From: Serinicoccus kebangsaanensis
Lineage (GTDB): Bacteria > Actinomycetota > Actinomycetes > Actinomycetales > Dermatophilaceae
Direction: 5' to 3'
Length of the DNA stretch: 39,116 nucleotides
Assembly: GCF_008919445.1 (NCBI RefSeq)
Contig: NZ_VSLG01000022.1
Coordinates: 1-39,116 of the forward strand
Part shown: in pieces, positions 32,284-39,116 of the stretch
How the letters are laid out: each line of letters begins with the position of its first letter
How positions within the stretch are numbered: the first letter of the stretch is position 1
Position numbers and translations under genes: made by a program
The notes under the pieces: generated by a model
Told to the model about the DNA's origin: nothing
The model's input: only the letters and a program-made list of their open reading frames with translations
Database searches by the model: none

Positions 32284-33231
32284 TCACGAGGTGATGAGCA
32301 CGACCCCGGCACTTAGCCGCGCGATCTCTGCTGGAGGCTCGAAGCCCGCCATGATGTCGCGAAGATAGTTCGGCGGGTTCCTACGTAGTCCCCCAAGAAC
32401 ATGGGGATAGTAGGCAGCAGGGAAGTGTCCCTTATCGCCCGGCATGTCATGGAACACTTGCTCGCCCGCAACCTCAACGGGCCGTGTCAATACGGCCGAT
32501 TTGTGACCCGCCCGACGAGTCGAGACTGACCGGAAGATCTTCTTAGCCACCTCCCTTGGTCCCGTCTGCTCTTCGATGAGAAAGTTACGCAGCTCGCCAT
32601 CGCCGAGCCCTCGGAAGTTCACATCCTTCACGAGGGCGGCGGGCTTGAGCGGGTCGCCTAGATCCTCGAGCGCCACCCCTTCAGCGAAGGTGAGTTTAGC
32701 CAACGCATCTTGGTCCCATGCGGGTGACAGCGAGAAAGCCGGCATCATGGTTATGGCCATCCGGATGCATGCCGAGCAAGGCGACGGGAGCCGATGTGGG
32801 CACCCTAAGTCCTGTCGCATAACCATCCCTCCCGTGTAGACGCTGTAGATTGCCGGCACCTCAAGTTGCTGGGCGGACGCGATGAGGCTCAGCTGCTGCT
32901 CGCCGCTGCCATGGCTAACGTCCAACTTCCACTTCTTGCCCTCGTGCTTGATCCGCTTGGCCTGGACCAGCATGCCGAAGCATTCCTGAGACGAGCGATC
33001 GAGCCACCACCACAGCCAATCCGCGCCGACGGCTGACTCTTGACGGCGGTTGAACGGAATGGGCCTCACGAACGGTAGGCCCGCCCCGATAGCGATCTCA
33101 GAGACGGTCTCCTCACTCCAGACGAGACCATTTCGATCGTGGTGATCCATGTGCGCTTCGGCCTGCGTTCTGACGCGCGTCAAGGCCTCCAGCAAACCTT
33201 TGGGAGCGTATGTGCGGCCTGGAAGGGTCAT
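32284..33231 (-). CDS. Putative PD-(D/E)XK-like nuclease (DUF6615-like?)
   Basis: The product (315 residues) shows RRQESAVGADWLWWWLD followed by ECFGMLVQAKRIK: Glu65, Asp71 and Gln90-Ala-Lys92, spaced like the E...D...(E/Q)xK core of restriction-like nucleases. QQLSLIASAQQLEVPAIYSVY then resembles the helix-strand after the core. A Cys/His cluster (CPHRLPSPCSAC, 144-155) could bind zinc. The C-terminal third has no known motif. It resembles, from memory, uncharacterised proteins in defence islands with a GADW...QAK signature. It is convergent with the Cys-rich gene, twelve bases apart. ATG start; ribosome site weak. Confidence 0.6.
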   Translation of the reverse strand: MTLPGRTYAPKGLLEALTRVRTQAEAHMDHHDRNGLVWSEETVSEIAIGAGLPFVRPIPFNRRQESAVGADWLWWWLDRSSQECFGMLVQAKRIKHEGKKWKLDVSHGSGEQQLSLIASAQQLEVPAIYSVYTGGMVMRQDLGCPHRLPSPCSACIRMAITMMPAFSLSPAWDQDALAKLTFAEGVALEDLGDPLKPAALVKDVNFRGLGDGELRNFLIEEQTGPREVAKKIFRSVSTRRAGHKSAVLTRPVEVAGEQVFHDMPGDKGHFPAAYYPHVLGGLRRNPPNYLRDIMAGFEPPAEIARLSAGVVLITS

Positions 33232-33649
33232 GGTCCCAGTGTGGCTCTAGGGTTCGTTGCGACCTGGGAAGCGCGCCAGATCCCCGTGTACATGGCGCCC
33301 CGGCGTAGGCCCACCCGAGCCCGGCACGCATCGATGCGAATGCCCTGTGCCGATTCGCCAAGGAGCAACGGCTGCGCGGCCAACGGGTGTGTGCACTTAC
33401 CTTTCGCGGCTGGCAGGCGGCTCACCGAGGAGCTCCCTACCACGTTCCAGCGTGGCTTGGACCGAGGTCGGTGCGAATCTGGCCCGTAGCGGGCTGCTCC
33501 GGGCCCAGGTATCACACTCCCTGGCTTCCGGACCCGGGAACGTACGTCGGACTGACTCTCGCCTACCATTTGCTACCCAACCACCACTGCGCGCTCCGCT
33601 GACCTCGCTCGCGTGTCCCCGCCGCACTTCGTTGGTCGTGTCTGGTGTG
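33232..33649. other. Divergent intergenic region, no gene seen
   Basis: Short open frames here show no family motif, plausible start or consistent composition. The region must hold promoters for the nuclease-like gene (left) and the toxin-antitoxin-like triad (right). I could not pick convincing -10/-35 pairs. Confidence 0.4.
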
Positions 33650-34036
33650 ATGGTCCGCATGAGCCGGGGGACGAAGACTGACCCAGTGGTCGGGGACGTG
33701 TACCACGTGGCTCCCGAGACCTCCGTCACCGGGGATAAGCACGGTCGTAGCAGGCGCCCGGCTGCGGTGGTCGAGACCAGCAAGCGGGCAGTCCATACGC
33801 TCACCCGGACCACCCACCCAGACAAGAATGCGCGCACTCTCCATTCGCCAAGGAACGTGGAACTCGGCCTGGACAAGGAAGGGTGGTGGAGTGACATGAA
33901 CCAACGTCCTCTGCCTAGAACCTGGTTGGCCGAGGCTGCCAAGTGCCTGTATCTTGGAGGGTTGTCCGAAGACGAGACCCGTGACCTGAAGAGGTTCTGG
34001 GAGACCACGGTCAGCCTTGGACGGAAGAACTTGTGA
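33650..34036 (+). CDS. PemK/MazF-like small protein, first gene of triad
   Basis: The product (128 residues) has the order of a MazF/PemK barrel: GDVYHVAP near residue 15, then RRPAAVVETSKRAVHTLTRT, a charged loop, and a C-terminal helix after CLYLGGLSEDETRDLKRFWE matching the 'lG.L......v...l' end of that fold. Such proteins cut mRNA. The usual Arg and Thr/Ser catalytic positions are plausible but not certain. ATG 33650 is preceded by an in-frame GTG (33647) and followed by ATG 33659; none has a ribosome site. Its stop overlaps the next start. Confidence 0.5.
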   Translation: MVRMSRGTKTDPVVGDVYHVAPETSVTGDKHGRSRRPAAVVETSKRAVHTLTRTTHPDKNARTLHSPRNVELGLDKEGWWSDMNQRPLPRTWLAEAAKCLYLGGLSEDETRDLKRFWETTVSLGRKNL

Positions 34037-34911
34037 TGGTGACTGATGCACTCGGCTCCCCTCTACGACTGCCCGCAGGGGGCGGTAGGGCACGCCCCGA
34101 GGTGGGTGACGCCTGGGTCGTGAGCACGGACGGGCAGGACCGTGGGCTGGTGCTGATTTCGGCCACGAGACCGATGCACGTCCTGGCCTGGCCCGTGACC
34201 AACCCGTCGGCGGACGCGGCGGCACCCGCTTTCACCGTGGAGGTCCCCGGCTTGGGTCCCACGACGGTCTGGCCCGACGCGGAGTTTGGCCTCTCCATGG
34301 CTGCGCTGGATCGTCGACTTGCGCAGGTCCTGGACGACCGGACCATGCGGCAGGTCCGCTGGGCCGTGACGGAGGACGATCTAGGCCCGGACATCGCCTG
34401 GTGCCCGCAGCTGGAGGACCCGGCTGCGGATAGAGCCTTCGAGGCTGTCTGTGCGCAGGCGTGGGCGCTTGGCGGCTGGGTGTGGCCCAGCGCCACAACC
34501 GGCATCGGCGTGTTTGATGGCGACGTGCTAGGCAAGAACCACCTAGACGCGGAGCGTCTTGCTCAGGTCCTTCCCACCAGGCCTGGAAGGGTCTCCGCGC
34601 TGATCCGGGGTACGAGGATTCCCACTCAGGAAGAGGTGGACGCGGTACTGACGCTGCTGCCGACTCTTGAGGCACAGGACGTGCTAGCTCCGGTGGCGGA
34701 CGACGATGCCCAAGTTATCGCACTCCCCACTTTCAAAGGGGGCCTGCTTGAGCTAATGACCCAGACGGGAAAGACCGAGCAGCAGGTGCGCACTGCTGTG
34801 TGGGAACGGTCCAGCCAGGCTGCTCGGCAGGTTACCCACGCCGAACCTTCGGAGGCCGCCCGGGCACGGGTCGACTTTGCTTTGCGGCAGCTCATGGAGG
34901 AGAGCGGGTGA
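34033..34911 (+). CDS. HTH protein with N-terminal barrel-like segment, middle gene of triad
   Basis: The product (292 residues from the GTG; an ATG follows immediately at 34036) begins with PEVGDAWVVSTDGQDRGLVLI, again a GD-x-[WY]-x-V strand pattern like MazF-type barrels. Residues ~170-210 (LDAERLAQVLPTRPGRVSALI, RGTRIPTQEEVDAVLTLL) match an XRE/HTH_3 helix-turn-helix. The rest is helical and acidic. It could be the antitoxin/repressor for its neighbours and the substrate of the downstream ImmA-type peptidase. The GTG overlaps the upstream stop by four bases, and the peptidase gene starts two bases after this stop. Confidence 0.6.
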   Translation: MMVTDALGSPLRLPAGGGRARPEVGDAWVVSTDGQDRGLVLISATRPMHVLAWPVTNPSADAAAPAFTVEVPGLGPTTVWPDAEFGLSMAALDRRLAQVLDDRTMRQVRWAVTEDDLGPDIAWCPQLEDPAADRAFEAVCAQAWALGGWVWPSATTGIGVFDGDVLGKNHLDAERLAQVLPTRPGRVSALIRGTRIPTQEEVDAVLTLLPTLEAQDVLAPVADDDAQVIALPTFKGGLLELMTQTGKTEQQVRTAVWERSSQAARQVTHAEPSEAARARVDFALRQLMEESG

Positions 34912-34912
34912 C

Positions 34913-35947
34913 ATGACCCTCCCGCTGGGACGGAGCGCCGCGGAATGGACCAAAGTGAGCCTGGTATCGCAGGCCAGCAGCCATCTGCGCGCCGTCCTGC
35001 TGAGCACCTACCCGGAAGCCGCGGCTATTGCCACCACCGATCCCCAGGAGGCGCTGGAGAGCATTCCGGACGTCGAGGTCTCCTGGACCTACGCGGCACC
35101 GAGAGGATCCTGCGACCTCGGTGGTGTCTACGACGGCGACTGTGATCCGGCCAAAATCACATTGCGGGTGTTCCCCAGCGAAGGCAGGAACAACTTCACC
35201 GCCCTGCACGAGTTGGCGCACCACCTCCTCTACCGCGATCACGACTGGTCTTTGCGAGTGCTTCCCACCCTGGGCGATATGGCCCGGGTGGTGGAGGAGA
35301 AGGTCGCCAACGATTTCGCCGCGACATTGCTCGTACCGGACGAGGTGGTGCACCGGTACCTGGGCTCAACGGTCACCGCAGTGGGTCTCCGCGAGATGGT
35401 CGCTCGGACCGAGGCATCGGCCACCACCTGCTGCGTCCGGGCCCTGGACCTGCCGGGGGAGCGACTCGTGATGCTGGCCGCACCCGATGGACGCATTTGG
35501 TACTCCGACTCGAACGGTCGGCCATACAACCCTGGCAAGAAGGTGGTCCAGCCCTCGCTAGCCACGGCAGCCGAGCGCGCTCTGGGGGGAGGGTCCTACA
35601 CGCTGCTCGGAGGCGAAGGCATCCGGTACTCGACCGGCTGGGCCGACACAGACGTCCAGGTCGAAGTGGCCGTCCACGACGGTCTGGTCATCGCCGTCGT
35701 CAGTTCGACGCGGCCAGATGGTCGCTCGCGGCTGGCCTCAGACTGGCATGAGGAGTGCCCTGCCTGCGGCGACCACTTTCAGGTGAGCTCATCGTCGGGG
35801 AAGTGCGCCACATGTGACCAGTGGAAATGCCCCGGGTGCCGCGGGTGCGAGTGCTCCAACGCAAGGGCTGTCATCTGTCCCCGCTGCTGGGTCGCGCTAT
35901 CCGTAGCCGAGGTTGCCCAGGGGCTGGAGGCCCATGAGGACTGCTGA
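34913..35947 (+). CDS. ImmA/IrrE-family metallopeptidase with C-terminal zinc ribbons
   Basis: The product (344 residues) has the zinc site ALHELAHHLLY (99-104), with the third ligand likely Glu in EEKVANDFAATLLVP, the family hallmark. C-terminal residues ~280-330 contain about eleven Cys (ECPACGDHF, CATCDQWKCPGCRGCEC, ICPRCW), suggesting two or more treble-clef or ribbon zinc sites, unusual for the family. ImmA-type enzymes cleave a partner XRE repressor to switch on a mobile element or toxin; the gene just upstream encodes such an HTH protein. The ATG follows GGAGGAG at a long spacing. Confidence 0.85.
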   Translation: MTLPLGRSAAEWTKVSLVSQASSHLRAVLLSTYPEAAAIATTDPQEALESIPDVEVSWTYAAPRGSCDLGGVYDGDCDPAKITLRVFPSEGRNNFTALHELAHHLLYRDHDWSLRVLPTLGDMARVVEEKVANDFAATLLVPDEVVHRYLGSTVTAVGLREMVARTEASATTCCVRALDLPGERLVMLAAPDGRIWYSDSNGRPYNPGKKVVQPSLATAAERALGGGSYTLLGGEGIRYSTGWADTDVQVEVAVHDGLVIAVVSSTRPDGRSRLASDWHEECPACGDHFQVSSSSGKCATCDQWKCPGCRGCECSNARAVICPRCWVALSVAEVAQGLEAHEDC

Positions 35948-35950
35948 GTG

Positions 35951-35973
35951 CGTCAGAGTGGGCGGAACTGACG
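35951..35973. terminator. Weak hairpin between peptidase and recombinase remnant
   Basis: CGTCAG pairs with CTGACG (6 bp, 11-base loop) between two convergent coding regions. Confidence 0.35.
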
Positions 35974-35984
35974 TAGAGGGCGAC

Positions 35985-36907
35985 CTACACGCCGGCCACG
36001 TAGGCGGTGAAAAGGTGGACGCCGTGACGGTCGAGGTTGCCGCGGGCCCTGTCGTAGTGCTCGGTGGTTCTAGGGTCAGCATGCCGGGCGAGGATCTGCG
36101 CGTCCCGAAGTGGCACGCCGGCGTCCAGGGCGTTGGTGATGGCGGCGTGCCGTAGCGAGTGGGGGCTGATGTGCCTGCGGACTTTCGCCGTCTTCGCGAT
36201 GCGTTGGACCATCCGGTAGACATCGCGCCGGTCTACTGGTTCTCCGGAGAGCGAGCGCAGGATCAGCGGCCCGGTAGTGCGCGTACCGCGGCAGGCTTCA
36301 AGGACCCGCAGGACGGGGACCGTTAAGGGCATCGTGGCGGGCTTATTGCCCTTGCCGACCAGGTGCAGCACCCGGTGGCCACGCAGGACATCGGTGTAGT
36401 CCTCGATGCGCACGGCTGCGGCCTCGGAGGCGCACAGGGCGTTGATGCCCAGCAAGTAGGCCATTGCACCGTGATGGGCGGTGATACTCCGGAAGACCGG
36501 GAGGAAGCGGATCAGCTCTAGTCGGTCCAGGACTGGGTGCGGGACTCGTCCCGGTGGATCTTCGGCAGCCGTGCGTAGACGGCCGGGTCGGATGTGATGG
36601 TGCCGTCGATGTGGGCGAACCGGAAGTAGCCCCGGACGGCGTGAATCATCGTGTTCACCGACGAGTCCATCAGGCCGGCCTCTCCAAGCTGACGGATGTA
36701 GGGCTCCACGTGCGCTCGATGTATCCCGACCAGCGGGTCCAGGCCGTTGGCCTCGCACCAGGCGAACCAGCGGCCCAGCTTTGCCCGGTACAGGGCATGC
36801 GTAGCTGCGGAGTAGCGGGCCAGGAACGAGACCGCCGCAAGCTGCGCGGGGCTCATCGAGGAGGGCTGGAGCGGCAGTGACGCCGTGGAGCTGGTCGTGG
36901 TGGACAT
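35985..36907 (-). pseudogene. Tyrosine recombinase/integrase, frameshifted, catalytic Arg lost
   Basis: The N-terminal core-binding (SAM-like) part starts at an ATG with GGGAGG upstream and reads AATHALYRAKLGRWFAWCE...MIHAVRGYFRFAH, then hits a stop right after RTQSWTD. The catalytic part continues in another frame as LDRLELIRFLPVFR to a normal end. One base appears deleted near 36531-36533 (TQ-[x]-LDR). The catalytic domain retains SPHSLRHAAIT (H-x-x-R), ARHADPRTTEHYDR (His and nucleophile Tyr), but the first Arg is Cys (INALCASEAA, codon 36434-36432) where GLRxSE is expected. Both changes predict an inactive enzyme. It was probably the integrase of this island. Confidence 0.85.
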
Positions 36908-37115
36908 GGTCGCCTCCCGCGGCGACCTGGATCCGGGCCAAGTCGGTGCCCGCCGCCAGCGCGACGAGGCTGTCGGCGTCCACGACGCCACGCCGAATCC
37001 CGGACCCGTGCGGTCGCGGCGAAGTGTCGCAGATCTCCGTCGCCATCAGAAGCTGCGGCTGCGCCAGCGACCAGGGATCGCGGCGCGAGCGCCAGTGCAT
37101 GTCAGAATCCTCGTC

Positions 37116-37775
37116 GTGAGTCACAATGCCGGGGAACCGTTGCGCGAAAACGCTCGGCTTTGCCTGTGGTGTGGGGGTGGGATGGAGAACAAGAAGGCCT
37201 CCGCGCTTGCCTGCTCGACGGCATGTAATCACGCCCGACTGGCAGCTCGTCGCAAGGCGGCAAAATGGGCCGGCGTGGACTCGTCTCGGGGCTGCGAGGT
37301 ATGTGGCGACTCGATGGCCGGCAAGCGACCGCACGCGCGCTTTTGCTCGCGAAAATGCAAGGCTGCCGCGGCCCAAGTGAGGTACAGAACGGCGGGGATC
37401 CTTCAGGAACGCGACCGTGCGCGATACGACCGCGAGGGGGAGAAGCGTCGTGAGTATGCGAAACAGTACCTGCAAGCGAACCCGGAGCGGATGCGGGCAA
37501 TTCGACTTCGTCGCAAAGGACGTATCAGGGCCAACAGCTACACCTTCACTGAGAAGGACTGGCAACGGCTTGTTATCCGATACCGCGGCTGCTGCGCCTA
37601 CTGCGGCGAACGCAGCGATGCGCTCCAGCGAGAACATGTCGTTCCGCTGGTCCGAGGAGGTGCACATGGCGTAGGCAACATCTTGCCCGCCTGCCCGCGC
37701 TGCAACTACGCCAAGAAGGACAAGTTACTCGTGGAGTGGCGGTTCAAGACGCGCACTCGAGGTGTGAGCCCCTAG
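37116..37775 (+). CDS. HNH endonuclease with N-terminal zinc fingers
   Basis: The product (219 residues) has two treble-clef-like fingers (CLWCGG...CSTAC about 16-38; CEVCGDSMAGKRPHARFCSRKC about 64-85, in part) and a long basic helix (RDRARYDREGEKRREYAKQYL). The C-terminal HNH domain reads CCAYCGERSD, REHVVPLVRGG, NILPACPRCNYAKKDK, giving both Cys pairs, the His and the Asn. It is a DNA nuclease, plausibly phage-derived or defensive. The GTG start keeps the first finger whole, and CAGAAT seven bases upstream suggests a leaderless transcript. It diverges from the dead integrase. Confidence 0.88.
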   Translation: MSHNAGEPLRENARLCLWCGGGMENKKASALACSTACNHARLAARRKAAKWAGVDSSRGCEVCGDSMAGKRPHARFCSRKCKAAAAQVRYRTAGILQERDRARYDREGEKRREYAKQYLQANPERMRAIRLRRKGRIRANSYTFTEKDWQRLVIRYRGCCAYCGERSDALQREHVVPLVRGGAHGVGNILPACPRCNYAKKDKLLVEWRFKTRTRGVSP

Positions 37776-37866
37776 CGGCGGTATGACGCCTCCCAGCATC
37801 GGTGCGGGTGAGGGTGTGACGCACTCGCATGTCGTACTTCTTAAGTGATTGCTCTCGGCACTCGGC

Positions 37867-37872
37867 TACCGT
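37867..37872 (+). promoter_or_regulatory. Leaderless -10 box TACCGT
   Basis: TACCGT, seven bases, then the ATG at 37880. This is identical in hexamer and spacing to the box before the small gene at 8243. Confidence 0.55.
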
Positions 37873-37879
37873 GGCCGGC

Positions 37880-38926
37880 ATGTCGACGCGGCGTTGGGCT
37901 GTCCCTGAGCACACCTCGAGCGCTGTGCGCCGGGCCAGCAAGATCGTAGGCAAGGGAATCGGCACCCCAGATGAGACGGAGGAAGCACGCGCCGTTCTGA
38001 GCAATTACCGCATGGCTCACGCGTTTCCGCTCAACGCGGTCACTGTCACCGTGAGGAAGCGTGCATTGGAAGTCCACCCCGACGCGGTCGTCGCGCAGCG
38101 GCACAAGCGCCTGCCGACGATCCTCGATAAGTTGGAGCGCCACCCCTCAATGAGCGTGACGACTATGCAGGACCTCGGGGGGTGCCGCGTGGTGTACGAG
38201 AGCGTCGCGGAGGTCGACCGCCTGGTCGGGAGCCTCCGCGTGCTCCCGAGGTCTCGCAACAAGGTGAAGCGCGTGTACGACTACCTGCGCGACGATCCGG
38301 GCCCGCGCAGCTCCGGGTATCGCGGCGTCCACCTGGTCTACACCTATGGGGCGTCGAAGCCCGAGTACCACGGGCTACAGATAGAACTGCAAGTTCGGAC
38401 GCAGCTGCAGCACGCCTGGGCGACTGCGGTCGAGACGATGGACCTGTTCTCGGGCAGTGAGTTGAAGTACGGCAAGGGCGATCCGCGTGTCCTTCGCTAC
38501 TTCGTCCTCGTGAGTTCCCTGATGGCACACGAGGAGGGAACCGCTCCAGTGCCGGGGGCCGAAGCGCCGCCGGAGGAGCTGCGAGCTGAGTTGGCGCGCT
38601 TGGAGGACGCCGAAGGCATCGTGGAACGCCTGAGGGGGTATGCGTCGGTCGTGGGCGACCACGCTCGAACCGATCGTCGCAACGCCTTGACCCTTGAATT
38701 GCGGCGCAGCGAAAGAGAACTGACCGTGCAGGTACACGAGACACTCGCTCGCGCGCAGGAGCGACTGAGCGAGCTGGAGGCCCTAGACGACGATGACCTG
38801 GACGCGGTCCTGATCAACATCGCGAAGGTCAGCCAACTCCGCGAGGCGTACCCAAACTACTTCGCCGACACGGGGCGGTTCACCGAGTTCGTCACGTCGC
38901 GACTAGCGCCTCAGCGCACTCGATAG
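37880..38926 (+). CDS. RelA/SpoT-domain nucleotide synthetase-like protein
   Basis: The product (348 residues) has a synthetase domain at ~20-205: QRHKRLPTILDKL, MQDLGGCRVVY (catalytic Asp), VYDYLRDDPGPRSSGYRGVHLVY (Tyr/His substrate loop, quoted in part) and QIELQVRTQLQHAWATAVE (catalytic Glu). All key positions for pyrophosphate transfer look intact. There is no HD hydrolase, TGS or ACT domain. The C-terminal ~140 residues are helical, with a coiled coil (~265-320), and end YPNYFADTGRFTEF. The HAWATAVE form is shared with toxic small alarmone synthetases, and the location in a conflict island fits a defensive toxin. A housekeeping small alarmone synthetase is the alternative. Confidence 0.85.
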   Translation: MSTRRWAVPEHTSSAVRRASKIVGKGIGTPDETEEARAVLSNYRMAHAFPLNAVTVTVRKRALEVHPDAVVAQRHKRLPTILDKLERHPSMSVTTMQDLGGCRVVYESVAEVDRLVGSLRVLPRSRNKVKRVYDYLRDDPGPRSSGYRGVHLVYTYGASKPEYHGLQIELQVRTQLQHAWATAVETMDLFSGSELKYGKGDPRVLRYFVLVSSLMAHEEGTAPVPGAEAPPEELRAELARLEDAEGIVERLRGYASVVGDHARTDRRNALTLELRRSERELTVQVHETLARAQERLSELEALDDDDLDAVLINIAKVSQLREAYPNYFADTGRFTEFVTSRLAPQRTR

Positions 38927-39044
38927 CGCCGTTTCTCGGCCGTCCGCGGAAGACCGGGCAGTCCAACAGGGCGTGGAGCCGCACCCCGGCCACAGTCCCT
39001 CCGCGACGCGGAAGGCATCGATCCTTGGGCGCCTCCGGCTTGTC

Positions 39045-39091
39045 GACGGCACGTGAAAACTGACCCCGTGACGGCAGGTGAAAGTTGACCC
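39045..39091 (+). mobile_element. IS21-like terminal repeats at right edge
   Basis: Two imperfect 22-base units starting GACGGCA and containing GTGAAA.[CT]TGACCC (39045-39066 and 39070-39091) repeat with a 25-base period. Clustered GTGAAAnnTGACCC repeats of this kind mark ends of IS21-family elements (istA/istB). The element itself would continue beyond the window. Confidence 0.5.
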
Positions 39092-39116
39092 TTGCCGAGA
39101 TCCTGTCCTCGTCGAC

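Noticed and set aside
36518-36550. Programmed frameshift joining the two integrase halves
   Set aside because: No slippery heptamer or strong downstream structure at the junction, and the catalytic Arg is also missing, so decay is simpler.
36930-37100. Possible small minus-strand gene upstream of the integrase (starts MHWRSRRDPW)
   Set aside because: The frame is open but runs into the integrase in the wrong phase, with no ribosome site or recognisable family.
1-39116. CRISPR arrays, tRNA and rRNA genes
   Set aside because: No regularly spaced repeats, tRNA cloverleaf or rRNA-like segments were seen on either strand.

Overview
The window is high-GC DNA with many GTG starts, 1-4 base ATGA/GTGA gene overlaps and leaderless TAnnnT promoters. 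Its gene content (DasR-like GntR regulator, ABC importer without its own ATPase, ECF42 sigma factor, CtlX, FitA/VapC pair) suggests an actinobacterium. A Micrococcales/Intrasporangiaceae-type genome is my best guess, by inference only.

Layout. (1) 1-2921 looks accessory: a decayed gene remnant, a membrane-anchored hypothetical, and a two-gene minus-strand unit encoding a small hydrophobic protein plus an HNH-like protein built from duplicated zinc-knuckle modules. (2) 3075-9027 is core-like: class II glutamine amidotransferase, SRPBCC protein, a membrane protein/histidine kinase/response regulator operon with a palindromic candidate operator, a small leaderless gene and a DUF1801 protein. (3) 9053-21064 is a complete peptidoglycan amino-sugar salvage locus. 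Leftward genes are a GlcNAc/MurNAc-kinase-MurQ fusion, anmK and nagB. Rightward genes are a secreted GHL10 hydrolase, a DasR-like regulator, a sugar-binding lipoprotein, two permeases, a GH3 NagZ-type glucosaminidase and nagA. A tandem dre-like site lies between the two arms. Sugars released outside are imported, cut to monomers, phosphorylated, freed of lactate (MurQ), deacetylated (NagA) and deaminated to fructose-6-P (NagB). (4) 21033-23043 is an ECF42 sigma factor with two DGPF/YCII proteins and a matching promoter. (5) 23172-26474 holds ctlX, a coiled-coil membrane protein, a DUF393 protein, SRPBCC and a VapBC-type toxin-antitoxin pair. (6) 26584-31340 is an aromatic (hydroquinone-type) catabolic locus: GntR/FCD regulator with an operator, extradiol-like VOC dioxygenase, esterase and maleylacetate reductase, with a MetX-like alpha/beta hydrolase on the other arm.

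(7) 31341-39116 is an accessory island with less regular codon use. It lacks the GGTATGCC-type word common in the core. It carries a Cys-rich protein, a putative PD-(D/E)XK-like nuclease, a PemK-like/HTH/ImmA-IrrE triad, a frameshifted tyrosine recombinase that has also lost its first catalytic Arg, an HNH endonuclease, a RelA/SpoT-domain protein, and IS21-like end repeats at the right edge. This looks like a defence or conflict island, and the triad and nuclease-like genes are the best candidates for something undescribed.

All calls come from reading the sequence; no database search was possible.
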